The notes beneath the pieces are model-generated. The model saw only the letters and a list, made by a program, of their open reading frames with translations. It searched no databases and was not told where the DNA came from. A program made the position numbers and the translations under genes. DNA of 8,325 bases, taken from contig CAYLOP010000139.1 in the NCBI GenBank assembly GCA_964385305.1, forward strand, positions 1 to 8,325, read 5' to 3'. Positions within the stretch are counted from its first letter, which is position 1; every line of letters begins with the position of its first letter. Of this stretch, positions 7,038-8,325 are shown piece after piece. The DNA is from CAYLOP01 sp964385305. Its GTDB lineage: Bacteria > Chloroflexota > Anaerolineae > Anaerolineales > E44-bin32.

Positions 7038-7047
7038 CTAGATCTAG
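7038..7047. repeat. Palindrome CTAGATCTAG in the TIR-WD40 leader
   Basis: A perfect 10-base palindrome lies 11 bases upstream of the TIR-WD40 start codon, just before the GAGG ribosome binding site. It may be an operator or simply chance. The overlapping 8-mer ATCTAGAT (7036-7043) also occurs in the padR leader (1807-1814). Confidence 0.35.
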
Positions 7048-7073
7048 TAGGGAGCGGAAAAAAAAGAGTATAC

Positions 7074-7110
7074 GATTGTAGATCTCAACAATCCCTCAGA
7101 CTATACAATC
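7074..7110. promoter_or_regulatory. Cluster of three GATTGT hexamers, candidate operator
   Basis: GATTGT (7074-7079) forms a perfect 6-base inverted repeat with ACAATC (7088-7093) around an 8-base centre containing AGATCT. A third ACAATC stands at 7105-7110, 17 bases from the second. The cluster sits about 50-85 bases upstream of the TIR-WD40 start, where a regulator or a promoter is expected. No known regulator is assigned. Confidence 0.3.
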
Positions 7111-7331
7111 TGATCCAAAGCGGGGCAAATTCCAGCCGACACGAGGCTGTGCGTTTGAAGACGATCCACTGCTGACCAACGACCATCTCGCTGAAACCCT
7201 CACGCGAGATCGGCCACTTTGCAGCCTGACAGACAACAGCACGCCTCTTACCACCCGTGGACTTTTCGCTAAGTTATGAGAGTTTTCCACCTTTGACCTT
7301 TCCACCTGGCCGTGAAATTCGAACCTGTCTA

Positions 7332-7361
7332 TTGTCCTTATCGGTAGAAATCCGCTATAAA
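7332..7361 (+). promoter_or_regulatory. Predicted promoter of the ribokinase-like gene
   Basis: TTGTCC (7332-7337, 4 of 6) and TATAAA (7356-7361, 5 of 6) are separated by 18 bases. Transcription would begin near 7368, only about 20 bases before the start codon, so the leader would be short and contain just the ribosome binding site. Confidence 0.5.
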
Positions 7362-7373
7362 TAGATATCATTT

Positions 7374-7378
7374 GGAGG
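7374..7378 (+). promoter_or_regulatory. Ribosome binding site GGAGG of the ribokinase-like gene
   Basis: GGAGG lies 10 bases before the ATG at 7389, slightly longer than usual spacing but the strongest Shine-Dalgarno in the region. It supports this start. Confidence 0.65.
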
Positions 7379-7388
7379 TTTTCCTAAT

Positions 7389-8325
7389 ATGGCTAAAGCA
7401 AACAAGAGAACCGTCATCGTCACCGGCGACGTCACTATGGATTGGAACATCGCGCAAGAACGCAATCGTGACGGCACCGAGTGGAATGTCGATCGCTGTT
7501 CGCGTGTGTGGTGGCAGCGTGGCGGCGCCGCGTTGCAGGCGGATCTTCTCCGAACGGTTTCACCCTCCCTCGAAGGATCGAGTGGGCTTGTCCTTCAAAT
7601 TCATGAGCCGGCGACACCCCTTGAGCCTGTCCATCATGGCGACCCGCGCTTCAACCATTACTACACGCTGTGGTCGCCCTATGAATCGGGGAAGGTGAAC
7701 GTTTGGCGCGTCGAGCAGTTCCTCGGCATGGATCGCTGCCCTAGCGACGACCCGGAGACAGACACGTCATGGCACTTCGTCGTGGGTGACACGCCGGACG
7801 CCGACCTGGTCGTCCTGGACGATGCCGATCTGGGTTTTCGCGATAATCCCGAGTTCTGGCCTCAAGCCATCCAGGATCCATCTCACAAGCCATGGATCAT
7901 CCTCAAAATGGCCAAGCCCGTAGCGCGGGGACCGCTGTGGGATCATCTACTTGAGCATTTCACAGATCGGCTGATCACCATTACCACGATCGCCGACCTG
8001 CGGCAGACCGAGGTCCAGATCAGCCGCCAGCTCTCCTGGGAAAGGACGGCGCAAGATGTCGTTTGGGAACTCACGCACAACCCGCGTGTTAACGCGCTCT
8101 CACGCTGCGCCCATGCCATCGTATCCATGAACGCCGCCGGTTCGATCATGCTCTCCACAACTCCGGATGGTCTCCAACAGGCCATGCTCTTCTTCGATCC
8201 GCGCGCCATGGAAGGTGATTGGGCGCGGGGCGTCCCTGGCTACATCTTCGGCTACACATCCTGCCTTACCGCGTCGATCGCCCGGCAGGTGTTGCTCGAT
8301 GCGGCATCCCCCGATCTTCATGCGG
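7389..8325 (+). CDS. Ribokinase/PfkB-fold-like protein with degenerate kinase motif, N-terminal part (runs off right edge)
   Basis: The frame from ATG 7389 is open for 312 codons to the window end, too long for chance at this composition, and it has a strong GGAGG upstream. The N-terminus, VIVTGDVTMDWNIA (9-22), resembles the first strand and turn of PfkB/ribokinase-like sugar kinases, and QRGGAALQADLL (43-54) resembles their Gly-rich segment. DADLVVLDDADLGF (137-150), a region like the Asn-x-x-Glu segment (TITTIADLRQTEVQIS, 197-212) and AHAIVSMNAAGSIML (241-255) follow in the order expected for that fold. Where the family has GAGD with a catalytic Asp, this protein has GYTSCLTAS (288-296), so phosphotransfer is doubtful and a binding role more likely. 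From memory, similar N-termini occur in large bacterial proteins annotated with RyR domains; any such domain would lie beyond the window. It is divergent from the TIR-WD40 gene. The gene is real; the fold is moderately supported and the function unknown. Confidence 0.85.
   Translation, partial: MAKANKRTVIVTGDVTMDWNIAQERNRDGTEWNVDRCSRVWWQRGGAALQADLLRTVSPSLEGSSGLVLQIHEPATPLEPVHHGDPRFNHYYTLWSPYESGKVNVWRVEQFLGMDRCPSDDPETDTSWHFVVGDTPDADLVVLDDADLGFRDNPEFWPQAIQDPSHKPWIILKMAKPVARGPLWDHLLEHFTDRLITITTIADLRQTEVQISRQLSWERTAQDVVWELTHNPRVNALSRCAHAIVSMNAAGSIMLSTTPDGLQQAMLFFDPRAMEGDWARGVPGYIFGYTSCLTASIARQVLLDAASPDLHA

Larger units (their letters stand above)
7027..7388. other. Intergenic region between divergent TIR-WD40 and ribokinase-like genes
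   Basis: No convincing gene is seen in these 362 bases. From left to right they hold the TIR-WD40 ribosome binding site (7032-7035), a 10-base palindrome CTAGATCTAG (7038-7047), an A-run (7058-7065), three GATTGT/ACAATC hexamers (7074-7110), an inverted repeat ATCTCGC/GCGAGAT (7185-7191 and 7204-7210), a direct repeat TTTCCACCT (7284-7292 and 7299-7307) and the promoter of the rightward gene (7332-7361). A -10-like TATACT for the TIR gene lies at 7072-7067 on the minus strand, but I see no good -35 partner. Confidence 0.6.

Noticed and set aside
7185..7210. Inverted repeat ATCTCGC/GCGAGAT as a terminator
   Set aside because: The 7-base stem has no following T-run on either strand and no gene ends nearby.
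7096..7371. Minus-strand ORF of 91 residues in the intergenic region
   Set aside because: No ribosome binding site of note, no recognisable motif, Arg/Ser-rich translation, and it spans the promoter of the gene at 7389.
7372..7698. Plus-strand ORF of 108 residues and minus-strand ORFs at 7435-7617, 7943-8209 and 8100-8321
   Set aside because: All overlap the open frame from 7389, which is longer, has GGAGG upstream and shows a coherent folded-protein pattern.

Overview
The window looks like a bacterial chromosome segment of moderate to slightly high GC, probably from Chloroflexota (Anaerolineae-like). That placement is an inference. It rests on the padR-mrp-DUF89 cluster with an Arg-rich PadR N-terminus, the membrane TIR protein with a long WD40 array, and the large TPR protein. 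No rRNA or other taxonomic marker is present.

Left part (1-1782, minus strand): a compact three-gene cluster transcribed leftwards. It encodes a PadR-family repressor, a complete Mrp/NBP35-type P-loop ATPase with a fused MIP18/DUF59 domain, and the N-terminal 91 codons of a DUF89 (ARMT1-like) metal-dependent phosphatase that starts with GTG and runs off the left edge. A good promoter with an 11-bp palindrome over its -10 region lies upstream of padR and suggests autoregulation.

Middle (2019-3871, plus strand): a gene for a membrane-anchored protein of 16 TPR units, divergent from padR. It is broken by a one-base frameshift near 2964-2966 and an in-frame TAA at 3419-3421. Restoring both lesions gives about 617 residues with every repeat exactly 34 residues long, so this is a recent pseudogene or a pair of sequence errors. 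It converges on the next gene, with a hairpin terminator in the gap (3920-3961).

Right part (4063-7026, minus strand): a 987-residue receptor-like protein with an N-terminal TIR domain, one membrane helix, four exact 14-residue repeats forming a predicted coiled-coil stalk, and 14 WD40 blades (two seven-bladed propellers). Across a 362-bp intergenic region, a plus-strand gene starts at 7389 and runs off the right edge. Its 312 visible residues resemble a ribokinase/PfkB-fold protein whose usual GxGD catalytic motif is degenerate.

Taken together, the left side is Fe-S / metabolite-repair housekeeping, and the right side is an accessory sensing or conflict region with a membrane TIR-WD40 sensor and a divergent nucleotide-binding-like protein. 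The functional link between those two is a hypothesis based on position and family only.
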